NCBI GenBank assembly: GCA_963744575.1
Contig: CAVUUF010000013.1
Span: 123,381-187,380, forward strand
Source of the DNA: Palsa-504 sp963744575
Lineage (GTDB): Bacteria > Actinomycetota > Actinomycetes > Streptosporangiales > Streptosporangiaceae
Length of the DNA: 64,000 bases
Direction: 5' to 3'
Below the pieces are notes generated by a model. The model made no database searches, was not told the origin of the DNA, and saw nothing but the letters and a program-made list of their open reading frames with translations. Every line of letters begins with the position of its first letter. Positions within the stretch are counted from its first letter, which is position 1. A program made the position numbers and the translations under genes. Of the stretch, positions 53,285 through 62,539 are shown piece after piece.

Positions 53285-54568
53285 TCAAGCCAGGTCCGCG
53301 AGCAGGGTGTCGAGGGAAAGTTCCTCCTCGATGCGAACATCGTGGCACGCCATGGCGGCCGCCAGACCCGGATCCCAGGGGGTGGCGACCGGCTCGCCGG
53401 CCAGCCGGGGCAGCCGCGTGGCGGCCTGCAGAGACAACACTGCCGTTGCCGCGGCCTCATAAGCGTCCCTGTCGTACCGCCACGGCTGCCAGTGCGACTG
53501 TCCCTGGCCCACTCGCTGACGAACCGCGCGGGCGATCCGGATACCGCCCCAGTCGAAATCGCCGTGGTAGCGGAACTCTGCGCCGCCCGCCCCCAAGAGG
53601 TCAAGCAACTGCCATCCGGCGGCGGATGGCTGGCCGCCGACGCAGACCAGTGGCGGGCAGCGGCTGCCAAGCTCGTCTGCGGCAGCCGCGATCACCACGG
53701 GATTTTCGCAGATCCGCACGAGTCCCGCTGATAGCGCTTCATCGTGGCAGCGCAGTTGCCTGAGGGTGAGCACCGCTGGCTGTCCGGTTTCCTGGTGCAG
53801 TGCCAGCACCTTGCCAAGAGCGGTGTGGGTGTCGCCGGGCAGGCCGAGGCAGAGCACCAGCGAGGAGAGGTCGTCAAGGTGAACGCCCACGCAGGCCCAG
53901 ACTGTACGGCGGGAGTCCGCGCTCACGTCAGCCGCGAACGGAAGGCCGGCCAGCGCGCGGACCGCGGACACGGCAAGTGTCCCGGCCGGGCGGCCGTCGT
54001 CGAGGGCGTGCGCGTCGCCGCAGCATTCGGCAGCGAGCCGCCCGATCGGTATTCCCCGCGACGGCAGTCGTCGCAGCACTGCCGCCACCTGGTCAAGCAG
54101 CGCCAGGGCCTCATTAGGGGACGGGGCCAGGCGCCGCACGACGCCGGTTGCGTCGAGCCACCCCCGCCAGGCGGCTAGCTCGGTGCGGCCCGCCACGGCC
54201 TCGTCCAGCGGCGCGAACGCGGCCGCCCAGGCGGACGCCGTATCCGCCCGGTCGCGGTTGCGGTCCCGGAGCGGACCGCTCAGAAGCGCTACGGCCTCGG
54301 CCAGTCCGCCCGGCGCGGCACCGCTCTCGCGCAGGACCCGGTCCACCTCGGGCAGCGACACCGACAGCGACGTGCCAGAACGGGGCGGCCTGCCAGTCAG
54401 CCGTTCGACCCCCCGCCGCTGCTCTACGGTGGCCCCGGTAAGGGTCACGGTCCCGGTCAGCGGGCGCCCGGCCTCCAGCCGGTCTCGCGCCCGCTGGACC
54501 AGCCAAGCGGTGGGCTCGCCGCCGAGCAGGCGGTGCAGCCTGGTGCCGTCCTCCGCGGTGTCGGTCAC
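53285..54568 (-). CDS. jetD: Wadjet-type defence protein JetD (DUF2399/TIGR02679 family)
   Basis: This 427-residue protein is the fourth gene of the locus. The N-terminal two thirds match the TIGR02679/DUF3323 pattern (LTGRPPRSGTSLSVSLPEVDRVLRESG). The C-terminal DUF2399 domain contains EFRYHGDFDWGGIRIARAV, an acidic Toprim-like site. In Wadjet systems JetD is the nuclease that cleaves plasmid DNA after loop extrusion. The GTG at 54568 overlaps the jetC stop by 4 nt. The RHH/MazF pair follows after about 100 nt. Confidence 0.88.
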   Translation of the reverse strand: MTDTAEDGTRLHRLLGGEPTAWLVQRARDRLEAGRPLTGTVTLTGATVEQRRGVERLTGRPPRSGTSLSVSLPEVDRVLRESGAAPGGLAEAVALLSGPLRDRNRDRADTASAWAAAFAPLDEAVAGRTELAAWRGWLDATGVVRRLAPSPNEALALLDQVAAVLRRLPSRGIPIGRLAAECCGDAHALDDGRPAGTLAVSAVRALAGLPFAADVSADSRRTVWACVGVHLDDLSSLVLCLGLPGDTHTALGKVLALHQETGQPAVLTLRQLRCHDEALSAGLVRICENPVVIAAAADELGSRCPPLVCVGGQPSAAGWQLLDLLGAGGAEFRYHGDFDWGGIRIARAVRQRVGQGQSHWQPWRYDRDAYEAAATAVLSLQAATRLPRLAGEPVATPWDPGLAAAMACHDVRIEEELSLDTLLADLA

Positions 54569-57500
54569 ACCGCCGCCCGGTCGGCCCTGCGGCGTTCCCG
54601 GCCGTCCCACCGCCACGGCGTGACCAGGACCGCGTCAACACCGTCCTGGCGGGCGAGATGGGAGATGCCAAGTCCGGGCACCTGCGGGTAGCAGCCCCAC
54701 TCGCGCTCGCTGGTCATGACCACGTCCATGTCGAAGGTGGCGAGCAGGCCCAGGCACTTGGCGCGGGAGTCGTCGTCCACCCCGGCGAATGCCTCGTCGA
54801 GGGCGATCAGCCTCGGGGCGTGCGGGTTGCCGGCGGACTTGTAGTGCGACGAAGCCGCCGCGAACAGCGGAACCGATACCACCAGCGCGCGCTCGCCTCC
54901 CGAGGCGGGGCCGGTAGCGGGCCGCCAGTGCCCGTCCTGATACCGCTGGATCACGAACTCATGCCAGCCTCGGTAGTCAAGCGCCGAGGTCAGCGCCTCC
55001 GCCCAGCCGGCCGCCGGATTGTCCGCGTGCTCGGCGGCGATCCGCTGCTGCAGGAACGTCCCCACGAGCGCCCGGTCAGCGGCGGACCACGCGTCGATCG
55101 TCTGCCGGAGCTTGAGCCTGACCCGGTCGAGTCCCTCGGGCGCGTTCCTGGCCTGCTGCCAGATCAGCCGCAGCTTCATGCCGGTCGACGTCGGCCGCGA
55201 TTCCAGTTCGTCGTTCATCTGCCTGACCTCGGCCTCGGCCCCTGAGATCAGCTCGTGCAGCGTTCCCGCCACCTCGTTGAGGAGGTGATTCTCCAGAATC
55301 TCCCGCTCTCGCGCCGACAACAGCGTGGTCCGCTGCTCCACCTCCGCCGCCAGCGCCTCGGCCAGCCCCGGCAGATCGTGGCTACGGCCCTGGAAGACCA
55401 CGTCGATCACGATGATGCCCTCGCTCAGCGTCAGCCCCGCCGAGTGTCCATGCCTGGCCATCGCGTCCGCCAGCAGCTTGTGCTCCTCGGTCACCCGCTT
55501 CTGGATCCGGTCCCACGGCCCGTCCGCGTCGTCCACGGAGTCGAGTTCGGCGTTGACGGCGCGAGCCAGGACCACCGTCGGCGTCGCCGCCCATGGGTGC
55601 TCGACGTCGGGGATTTCCTGCGACGTTACCGCGACCCGCAGCAGCCCGGTGGCGGCGAACGCCTGGAACTCGCGCACCGCGTCGTCCCGCTGCCGCATGG
55701 CATCCTCGACGTCCGTCCGCAGCCGTCCGCGTTCCCCGTCCGCCTTGCCCCGCGCCTCGAGTGCGCCCTGTTCCCGCTGGCGGGCATCGCGCTGCGAAAC
55801 CTTCAGCTGGCCGAGAGCAGCGCTCACCGCGGCGAGCCGCTGCTGCAGTTCTTCGACCGCCGTGCCGACGGTGGCAAGCAGCTCTTGGTGCGTCGTTGCC
55901 GCCACACCGGCGGTCTCCCGCGCCTCGGCGGCCCGCTCGCTCGCCTCAAGTAGCAGCTGCCGGCTATCGGCTAGTTCGGACTCCGCCTCAGCCGCGGCGC
56001 GGATCGCTATATGAGCCGCTTCGGCGGCCGGCCATAGCCCGGCCAGCGCTACCCGGTACGCCCCGACCCCCGCCCGGACGCCAGCCAGCTCGTCCGGGTC
56101 CGCAGGCAGCCGGACATCTTCCGCGAACTCCGCGACTCGTGCTCGCGCGGTCGCCAGCTCCTCTTGCCGCCGCTGACACGCGGCGACAGCCGTCGCGTGG
56201 TCGTCGCGGGCACGGGCAAGCGCCCTGCGCTCGACGGCGGCCCCGGTGTGAGCCTCGCGAACTTTGCCATCCGACGGCACCGTCCGGTGCTCCTCAGCAA
56301 GTAGCTCCTGCCGCGCCTCGATATCCGCCAGGTCCGCGTCAATTGATTCGATAGCGGTCTGCTCCTCGTGAAGCTCGTGCTCCAGCGACTGGATCCGCGC
56401 CCGCCGCGCGGCCTCGCGTGCTCCCTCGCCGATGAAGCTGGCCTGGTCCTTGTGCCAGGCGCCGCTCAGCACCCCGTTGGACCACCGCCCGTCCGTGGTC
56501 ACCCAGGTCGTGCTGGTACCGGCGGTTCCGGGCTCACGTCCGATAGCTCTCAGGACGGACGCCACCGACTCTTCCCGCAAGGCTCCAGCCTGGAGGTCGT
56601 CGGGATCGATCGCAGGCACGAGCATGCTGGCGCTCGATGCCCCGGTCACCGGGGCAAGCCCGGAAACCACGATCACGTCCCCGTCAACGAGATCCCCGTC
56701 CGGGGTTACCCACGCGTCGAGAATCCCTGCCGCCTCCAGCGCCGCCTCTAGCCCCGCGCGTTCGCCATCGGACAGGCCTGGCGCGAAGTCAGTCACCTTC
56801 CACAGCGGTGCTCCGGAACGGCGATCGCGGACACCGGAGGCCCGCGTGTGCGGGACCGGCGGTGCGTCCTGGCCTCCCAGGCGCAGCCGGCCGATCTCCT
56901 CGCCGAGCTCGCCCGCCCGCGCGACACGCTGGGTCCGCTGAGCGCTGAGCTTCCCGGACATGTTCCCAAGTTCGGCGCCGGCCGCCCGGGCAGCGTCGTC
57001 GATGATCGCGGTGGCGGGATTCGCGCCCTCGCCGGTCACCCCCCAGCCCTCCAGTGCGGCGGTCAGCTCGTCGGGGTCGGCCACCCGCAGTTCCGCCAGG
57101 CTGCTCAGGTAGGAGCGGTAGGCGTCGAGGAGCAGCCGCATCCGTTCTGCCACTGCTTGATCCGCGGCCGTGATCCGGTCCGCCGCGGCCTGAACTTCAG
57201 CCGACAGCCTGTCTTCTTCAACCTGCGCCCAATGGAGCTTCCGTGCACGTTCACCGGACTCATCAAGCAACTTGCCTAGCTGCGCGGCCGCTTGGTCCTG
57301 CCGGTCGGCGATGGTCTGGGCATCGCGCCTGGTCCGGGTGAGTATGTCGGCCGCCTGTGCCCCGGCGGCATCCAGGTAAACAGCACTGCGATGCTGACCG
57401 CCGTCGGCCGGGGCGGCATCCCCGCTGGCGACATCGAGCGCCGCCACAGCCGTCCGGTGCTGCTGGGCGCAGTGTGCGTCGTCCGAGGCGACCGTGGCGT

Positions 57501-58689
57501 CACGCAGCACCTGGGCAAGTTTGTCCCGTCCGGCGCTGGCCTGATGAGCGGCTCGGGTCGCCTTGCCGTTGTATTTCTGGACCTGACCCGCCTGACGGTT
57601 CCGGTCGGACTCCCGGTCCCGCACCGCCTTCTCCTTGCGGTCGGCGTCCTGGCGGAGCTGCTCGAGCCGCTCGGCGTCGCGCATCGCCGGATCGGCCTGA
57701 AGCACGCCTTGGCGCGCTTCCAGTTCGGTGCGCTGTTCCTCCAGTTGCGTGAGCTCGCGCTGCGCTTCGTCCAGCTGCTGCTGAGCGGCGGTGAAGGCCT
57801 CCTCGGCGGTGGCGAGGTCCCGGCCGAGCCCTTCGTAGCGGCTCTGCGTTAGCCTCGGCCCGGCGGCCTTACGCTTGGCCGCCACCTTCGCGTACCGGCG
57901 GTAGTGGCCCAGGAACGCGGTCGCCGCCTCCTGAGCCTCGGCGAGGGAGCGCAGGGCGTCCCGCTCGTCATCCAGACCGCGGAACGCCTCGGCAACGGTC
58001 GTCACGAGGCTGGGGCTGAGCGGGGGCAGCGCCTCGGTGAGCGCCCTGGACAGCAGCTTCTCGTCCGGCTTCTTCGACAGCTGCGGCTGGCGCACTTGGA
58101 CTAGCAGGTTGACCAGGGCCTCGTAGCGGTGCGGGCCGAGGCCGAACAGGTGTTCGTCGACCGCCCGGCGGTAGTCGGCCGCCCGGTCATACACGAACCC
58201 GTGCTGGCCGATCTCCTCCCGTAGCTTCTCCCTGGTGAGCGGGACACGGCTGTCGGGCAGTAGCTGCAGCTCGGCGCCGGGGCGCTGACTGGTGACGAAG
58301 AACCAGTGCCGTGCGATTCCACGCCCGGCGACCGCCTTCAGCCCGCAGCCGATCGTGCGAAACTCCTCGGTGCCGTCGGCGCCCCTGCGGCCGAACTCCA
58401 GCCAGGTGTAGCCGAGGCGCTCGGGGCTGGGGTGCTTGCCGCCGAGCAGGAGGTTCCACTCCATCCGCTTCTGCCGGTCGCCGTCCGGCTCCACCCGGTG
58501 CGGTGCGAGGTCGCCGTCGAGCAGGAACGGCAGCGTGAGGGCGAGCACCTTGGACTTGCCGGTTCCGTTGTTGCCGCGCAATAGCAGACGGCCGTCGTAG
58601 AACCAGAACTCCTCCTGGTCGTAGTAGAACATGTCGACCAGGCCTGCCCGCAGGGGCTTCCACCGCTCAGAAGATGGTGTCGGCAGCAT
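54565..58689 (-). CDS. jetC: Wadjet-type SMC/SbcC-like ATPase JetC (TIGR02680 family)
   Basis: This 1374-residue SMC-like ATPase has Walker A GNNGTGKS at residues 39-46. Long coiled-coil arms with Gln/Glu/Ala-rich repeats (for example AQQQLDEAQRELTQLEEQRTEL) flank a central hinge-like region (APVTGASSASMLVPAIDP and neighbours). The signature motif is ASGGERAL (about 1262-1269), and Walker B is PRLIALDEAF with GVD (about 1291-1303). It is the motor that extrudes DNA loops and recognises small circular DNA. The start overlaps jetB by 23 nt. Length and motifs look intact. Confidence 0.92.
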   Translation of the reverse strand: MLPTPSSERWKPLRAGLVDMFYYDQEEFWFYDGRLLLRGNNGTGKSKVLALTLPFLLDGDLAPHRVEPDGDRQKRMEWNLLLGGKHPSPERLGYTWLEFGRRGADGTEEFRTIGCGLKAVAGRGIARHWFFVTSQRPGAELQLLPDSRVPLTREKLREEIGQHGFVYDRAADYRRAVDEHLFGLGPHRYEALVNLLVQVRQPQLSKKPDEKLLSRALTEALPPLSPSLVTTVAEAFRGLDDERDALRSLAEAQEAATAFLGHYRRYAKVAAKRKAAGPRLTQSRYEGLGRDLATAEEAFTAAQQQLDEAQRELTQLEEQRTELEARQGVLQADPAMRDAERLEQLRQDADRKEKAVRDRESDRNRQAGQVQKYNGKATRAAHQASAGRDKLAQVLRDATVASDDAHCAQQHRTAVAALDVASGDAAPADGGQHRSAVYLDAAGAQAADILTRTRRDAQTIADRQDQAAAQLGKLLDESGERARKLHWAQVEEDRLSAEVQAAADRITAADQAVAERMRLLLDAYRSYLSSLAELRVADPDELTAALEGWGVTGEGANPATAIIDDAARAAGAELGNMSGKLSAQRTQRVARAGELGEEIGRLRLGGQDAPPVPHTRASGVRDRRSGAPLWKVTDFAPGLSDGERAGLEAALEAAGILDAWVTPDGDLVDGDVIVVSGLAPVTGASSASMLVPAIDPDDLQAGALREESVASVLRAIGREPGTAGTSTTWVTTDGRWSNGVLSGAWHKDQASFIGEGAREAARRARIQSLEHELHEEQTAIESIDADLADIEARQELLAEEHRTVPSDGKVREAHTGAAVERRALARARDDHATAVAACQRRQEELATARARVAEFAEDVRLPADPDELAGVRAGVGAYRVALAGLWPAAEAAHIAIRAAAEAESELADSRQLLLEASERAAEARETAGVAATTHQELLATVGTAVEELQQRLAAVSAALGQLKVSQRDARQREQGALEARGKADGERGRLRTDVEDAMRQRDDAVREFQAFAATGLLRVAVTSQEIPDVEHPWAATPTVVLARAVNAELDSVDDADGPWDRIQKRVTEEHKLLADAMARHGHSAGLTLSEGIIVIDVVFQGRSHDLPGLAEALAAEVEQRTTLLSAREREILENHLLNEVAGTLHELISGAEAEVRQMNDELESRPTSTGMKLRLIWQQARNAPEGLDRVRLKLRQTIDAWSAADRALVGTFLQQRIAAEHADNPAAGWAEALTSALDYRGWHEFVIQRYQDGHWRPATGPASGGERALVVSVPLFAAASSHYKSAGNPHAPRLIALDEAFAGVDDDSRAKCLGLLATFDMDVVMTSEREWGCYPQVPGLGISHLARQDGVDAVLVTPWRWDGRERRRADRAAV

Positions 58690-59947
58690 CGGTCGTCGCC
58701 TTTCTAGTCTGGCTCGTTCCGGTCTTGGCCCCGGCCAGACTGCCGGGCTCTCGGATGGTGGGTTCGGCCAGGGCGAAGCGGGCGATGGCCTGGCTACGGA
58801 TCACGGTGCCGGTGCCGGTGCCGGTGCCGGTGCCGGTGCCGTCGAGCATGGCCGCGAGGTCCACCTCGATGAGGCGCAGGGCGGTGAGCTTGTCCAGCGC
58901 GACCTTAAGCAGTCCGATCTCCGCGCCGGAATCAGTGACGCCCTTGCGCCAGTAGCTCGCGTGCGCCTGCGCCGCCTGCCGGACGAACGCGAGCAGCTCG
59001 GCCCGCGGCGCCCGCGCCCTGCCCGCCAGGTACTCGGCGACCAGCAGTGTGACGTGTCCGTCGGTGCGCTGCTCGGGCATCCGCACGTCGGTGAGCTCGT
59101 CGTCCGGGTCGACCATGGCGATGCCCTCGGCGCGTAGTTCCGGCAGCAGCCCGGTGGCCTCGCTGATCCGCCCGGTGATGTTGTGCCGCTGGGCGATCAG
59201 GTAGGCACGCTCGTCTTCGGCCAGCTCGTCGTAGTAAACGACCGGGTCATCGAGCAGCCGCCGGGTGAGCATTCTGCGCAGCGCCTGGTTGCGCAGTTCG
59301 TCGGTCTCAGCAACCGGCTCGGCGGTCAGTTCCGCGAGCGTTGCCTCGAACCCGCGGGCGCTGATGGTCGACGGGCCCCTGCTGCCGGTGAGCAGCAGGC
59401 CGAGTACCGGCCGGCGTACGTCGTACAGCACGTCGGCGCGGGCCGACAGGTACGCGTCCTCGTCTCCGGCGACCCGGCTGAGCACGCCCCAGGCGAGCAG
59501 CAGCCGGACCACGGCCACGAGGTCGGCGCGGTCGCTTCTGCTGTCCAGGGTCAGCGTGAACCCGGTAGCCGCCAGGCCGGGTTCGGCGGCGGCGGTGAGC
59601 ATGTCGTCGGCGAGGCTGCCGAGCGTGGTCTGCGCGTCGGCGCGGGCGAGCGCGGACAAGGCCAGGCAGAGAGCGACGTACCGGCGGCGGCTGAACGGCT
59701 CCCTGTTGTGTCCGCGAGCGGGATGGGTAGCGTCGGAAGCCAGCGGGGCGGTCTTGAACAGCCGGGCCGTCTCCGCGTCTGCGGCCAGCCGCCAGCCGGT
59801 CTCCCTGCGCAGCCAGCCGCTGAGCGCCGGCAGGTGCCGCCGGACCAGTATGAGCGACTCGGCGTCCTCGGCGGCGACAAGCAGCGGCTTGGCGAGCAGG
59901 GCGCGGAGGGCGGCCTGGCGCTGCGCCTGTTCCTCGGCGGGGATCAC
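58667..59947 (-). CDS. jetB: Wadjet-type protein JetB (DUF2398/TIGR02678 family)
   Basis: This 426-residue protein has the DUF2398 pattern: SLILVRRHLPALSGWLRRETGWRLAADAETARLFKTAP near the start, then FSRRRYVALCLALSALARADAQTTLGSLADDML and DDPVVYYDELAEDERAYLIAQRHNI. It is the kleisin-associated (KITE-like) partner of the JetABC motor. The GTG start overlaps the jetA stop (GTGA). A hexanucleotide repeat encodes GTGTGTGTGTGT about 40 residues before the C-terminus. The C-terminal tail beyond it is rich in Ala and Thr. Confidence 0.88.
   Translation of the reverse strand: MIPAEEQAQRQAALRALLAKPLLVAAEDAESLILVRRHLPALSGWLRRETGWRLAADAETARLFKTAPLASDATHPARGHNREPFSRRRYVALCLALSALARADAQTTLGSLADDMLTAAAEPGLAATGFTLTLDSRSDRADLVAVVRLLLAWGVLSRVAGDEDAYLSARADVLYDVRRPVLGLLLTGSRGPSTISARGFEATLAELTAEPVAETDELRNQALRRMLTRRLLDDPVVYYDELAEDERAYLIAQRHNITGRISEATGLLPELRAEGIAMVDPDDELTDVRMPEQRTDGHVTLLVAEYLAGRARAPRAELLAFVRQAAQAHASYWRKGVTDSGAEIGLLKVALDKLTALRLIEVDLAAMLDGTGTGTGTGTGTVIRSQAIARFALAEPTIREPGSLAGAKTGTSQTRKATTDAADTIF
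58806..58841. repeat. Six exact GGTGCC hexanucleotide repeats inside jetB
   Basis: Six perfect copies of GGTGCC encode a Gly-Thr run on the minus strand. The unit keeps the reading frame, so slippage would change the protein length rather than switch it off. Confidence 0.95.
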
Positions 59948-61533
59948 GGCACCAGGTCCGTGATCTCGATGACGTGCTCGGGACCGGTGAGCACCCCGTC
60001 CTCGGTCTTGATCGCGGCCGTGCCACCGTCTGGGACCAGGCGCAGCCGCACCTCCAGGCTGCCGTCGCTAGTGACGGTCTTCACCTCGGTGTCGCCGGGC
60101 GCGCGGGCCGCGAGCGCGTCACCGAGCAAGCTGAGGAAGAGGCGGAACGCCCTCGGGTCGAGCACGTCCAGGTCGGACAGCAGCGCCGGCCCGCTGGTGC
60201 GCAGCCGCCGTCGTGCCTCGGTGGTCTGCGCGGCCTCATGCTCGGCCTGGCAGCGCAGCAGTTCCTTGGCCGCGGAGCGGTCCTTCACCTGAGTGGGCTT
60301 GCCGCGCCGCTCGTAGCTCCCGGTCTTCCTGAGCTGCGGCGAAATCCGGATCGGCGGGGCCTCGCCCCACGGCGTCCCGGCCGCCACATTTTCCCACTCG
60401 TCCGCGGTGTCGCCGGTCACGGACAGGTGCCGGGCGGGGGACAGGCCGAACGCAGCCCGCCACAGCCGGTGAGCCGCCGCGTCGTCCGGTGCCTCAGCGA
60501 ACCACCGGGCGAGCGTAGCGAAGTCCGCCGATCTGTCCGACCGGCCTGAACGCCGCTCGTTAAGCAGGCCAACCGTGTCAACGAGCTGCTTGATCGCGGT
60601 CACCGCAGCCTGCCGCAGCAGCCTGGCCTGGGATGGATGCCCCGTGTCCCGCGAGGTGAACCAGTCGTCCAGGCCGCGCCACCGATTTCGCCACGCGTCG
60701 AGTGCCTGCTCTTCCGCGTCGGCCAGCGCTGCTGCCGCGTCCGCCCCTTCGGGGGCCGCGTCGGCGGCCTCACGCCTGGCGGCGACCGCCAGCAGTCGCT
60801 CGTGACCCGCGGCTTCCAGGTCACCTAGCAGGACCGCGATCTTGGCACCGGAGTTGGCGAGGTCGGCGATGAACCGGTTGATGTAGTCGATCAGCCGTTC
60901 CTTGTACGCGATGAAGCCGTCGACGTCTCCGTCGGAGAAGTCGATCGCGCGCCGCAACGCGGACATGAATGCCTGTGCGTTATCCGCCAGTGAAGAAAAC
61001 CGCTCCGCCACAGATAGCAGCGGCAGGTGAATCTTGGCCGGATCGGGATCACTCTCCCGGGCCAGCACGAGCAGCGCCTGGAGCTGGCCGGCGATGTCGG
61101 CCAGGGCGACCGACTGGAGCTGGCCCCGTCGGCCGATCGCCTCCTCGTAGAACGAGATCGCCTGCTCGGCCGCGTGCCCTTCGGCCGTGAGCTGGTATAG
61201 CGACCGCTTACGGTGAAAGTCCTCCACCGTGGTGACGCGGCTGGTGTCGACGTCAGCCCGCAGGTTGCCCCACTTGACCAGCTGCTCCAGCGCCTCAGTC
61301 AGCTGGTCATCGGCATCGACCCGCAGCTCTGCGGCGACGTCCTCCGGGCGCAGGTGCACAATGAAACGCTCCTTCGCCCGCGCGAAGACCCGGAGCAAGC
61401 GTCGGTAATGTTCGGCGTGCGGAACACCGAGATGAGTGAAAGGCTGCGCCGCCACCGGAACGGCGCCCTGCGGCTTCCCCGGCCCGGCCGCCGACGAGCG
61501 CACTTCGTCAGCCACGCGTACATCGTGCCGCAT
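59944..61533 (-). CDS. jetA: Wadjet-type protein JetA (DUF2397/TIGR02677 family)
   Basis: This 529-residue protein is the first gene of the four-gene operon. The DUF2397 pattern includes YRRLLRVFARAKERFIVHLRPEDVAAELR, LVKWGNLRADVDTSRVTTVEDFHRKRSLYQLTAEGHAAE and DDWFTSRDTGHPSQARLLRQAA. It acts as the kleisin subunit that bridges the JetC heads. The ATG at 61533 is used, but no clear ribosome site is present, and a GTG at 61515 (VADEVRSSAAGPG) is an alternative. About 275 nt without a recognisable gene separate it from the antitoxin gene. Confidence 0.87.
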   Translation of the reverse strand: MRHDVRVADEVRSSAAGPGKPQGAVPVAAQPFTHLGVPHAEHYRRLLRVFARAKERFIVHLRPEDVAAELRVDADDQLTEALEQLVKWGNLRADVDTSRVTTVEDFHRKRSLYQLTAEGHAAEQAISFYEEAIGRRGQLQSVALADIAGQLQALLVLARESDPDPAKIHLPLLSVAERFSSLADNAQAFMSALRRAIDFSDGDVDGFIAYKERLIDYINRFIADLANSGAKIAVLLGDLEAAGHERLLAVAARREAADAAPEGADAAAALADAEEQALDAWRNRWRGLDDWFTSRDTGHPSQARLLRQAAVTAIKQLVDTVGLLNERRSGRSDRSADFATLARWFAEAPDDAAAHRLWRAAFGLSPARHLSVTGDTADEWENVAAGTPWGEAPPIRISPQLRKTGSYERRGKPTQVKDRSAAKELLRCQAEHEAAQTTEARRRLRTSGPALLSDLDVLDPRAFRLFLSLLGDALAARAPGDTEVKTVTSDGSLEVRLRLVPDGGTAAIKTEDGVLTGPEHVIEITDLVP

Positions 61534-61807
61534 GCCACCGACAAAATGCGTTGGGTTGCGCTACGGCGCTACTGCCAGGCCCCGCGCGATGGCGGACAAC
61601 CAATCAGACAGCCCGAAGATCACCCCCGGCGCGCGCCCAGGATGGCCAATTCGGCCGCGGTCGCTTACCGTCAGCCACGGGCAACCCCGAACGACAGCGG
61701 AAGCTCGCGGATGCAGTCGGCCAGGCAGCCCCGCACGGCTTTCGGCATAACAGGTAGGTCATCTGGCCCGGAAGTGGCACGAAGCCCGCGATCCTGCTGG
61801 TCGCGGC

Positions 61808-62140
61808 TCAGCTCACCAACAGGTTCTCTTCGTGATCGGCCTCTTCATTGCCGACGATGACGTGGAACCGCACGCCCATGGCGTTCCCGAGCCTGCGCAG
61901 GGTCTCGATGTCAGGCACGCCGCCGCCCAGTTCGATGCGCGAGAGGGCGGGCTGGCTGATTCCCGCTCGCTCGGCTACTTCCTTCTGGGTGAGGTTCCGA
62001 CTCCTGCGGATGGCCCGGAGCTGGTCGCCCAGCCGCAGATCCCGGCCTGCCTGCTCGTACTCGGGGTGCTCGCCGGCGTCACCGGTCTCCGCGAGGCGCC
62101 TGGCCTGGAGGGTCTTCCACCGGCTGTGCCCGGCCATCAT
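61808..62140 (-). CDS. HigA-like XRE antitoxin
   Basis: This 110-residue XRE protein starts MMAGHSRWKTLQARRLAETGDA and has the helix-turn-helix LGDQLRAIRRSRNLTQKEVAERAGISQPALSRIELGGGVPDIETLRRLGNAMGVRFHVIVG. This is the common HigA-type antitoxin of the HigBA pair. The ATG at 62140 (or 62137) has AAAGGAAC just upstream. Its toxin gene is only a stub directly upstream and in the same frame. It may still repress the locus through the palindrome at 62270-62303. Confidence 0.85.
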   Translation of the reverse strand: MMAGHSRWKTLQARRLAETGDAGEHPEYEQAGRDLRLGDQLRAIRRSRNLTQKEVAERAGISQPALSRIELGGGVPDIETLRRLGNAMGVRFHVIVGNEEADHEENLLVS

Positions 62141-62293
62141 GCGTTCCTTTCGAACCGGCACACCGCCGGTGGCGAGAAAGTCATCGACGTTCCGCATGAC
62201 CCGCTGGTAGTGGCTGTACAGCAGATCGAGCAGCCATGCCTCCACCTCCAGCTCTAGGTCGATCTCGTACTTACCATCAATGATATATTCCAT
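62141..62293 (-). pseudogene. HigB-like toxin, N-terminal stub in frame with HigA
   Basis: The 51 codons read MEYIIDGKYEIDLELEVEAW, LLDLLYSHYQRVMRNVDDFL and ATGG. This fits the beginning of RelE/HigB-type toxins (a strand, then a helix with EVEAWL). The catalytic C-terminal half is missing, and the frame runs straight into the HigA start (VRKERMMAGHS). The toxin is therefore almost certainly inactive, and an in-frame deletion removed about 60 residues. A fused product is possible. Confidence 0.7.
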
Positions 62294-62303
62294 TGATGGT
62301 AAG
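62270..62303. promoter_or_regulatory. 13-bp perfect inverted repeat at the toxin start (HigA operator candidate)
   Basis: CTTACCATCAATG (62270-62282) and CATTGATGGTAAG (62291-62303) are perfect inverted arms around the AT-rich centre ATATATTC. The toxin start ATG (62293-62291) lies in one arm. The AT-rich composition and exact symmetry stand out from the surrounding DNA. Antitoxins of this type bind such sites at their own promoter. Confidence 0.7.
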
Positions 62304-62472
62304 TCAGGTCGTCCCGGAAAGGAAATCGCCGCGCCGAACATCCCGTTGCCGACGATCAGGAAATCCACGACGGCATCATTCCCTGACCCCGGAGGGGGGC
62401 AACCGGATGCTCTGCGCTGATACAGGCGAGGCGAGACCGCCCTGATCAGCCGGAGCCGCCGGTGACGATCCG

Positions 62473-62503
62473 AAGGACGCCCGCCGTCTCGGCGGGCGTC
62501 CTT
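62473..62503 (+). terminator. 14-bp perfect hairpin, probable terminator
   Basis: AAGGACGCCCGCCG and CGGCGGGCGTCCTT form a perfect 14-bp stem with loop TCT. No T-run follows beyond CTT. No tRNA or gene end was found directly upstream, so its original transcript is unclear. Confidence 0.6.
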
Positions 62504-62539
62504 GGCTACGGGTTTCCGGGAATTTGTCGCAAGCGGAAT

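Noticed and set aside
53285..61533. A new SMC-type defence system
   Set aside because: All four genes fit the known Wadjet/JetABCD set with DUF2397, DUF2398, SMC-like and DUF2399 proteins.
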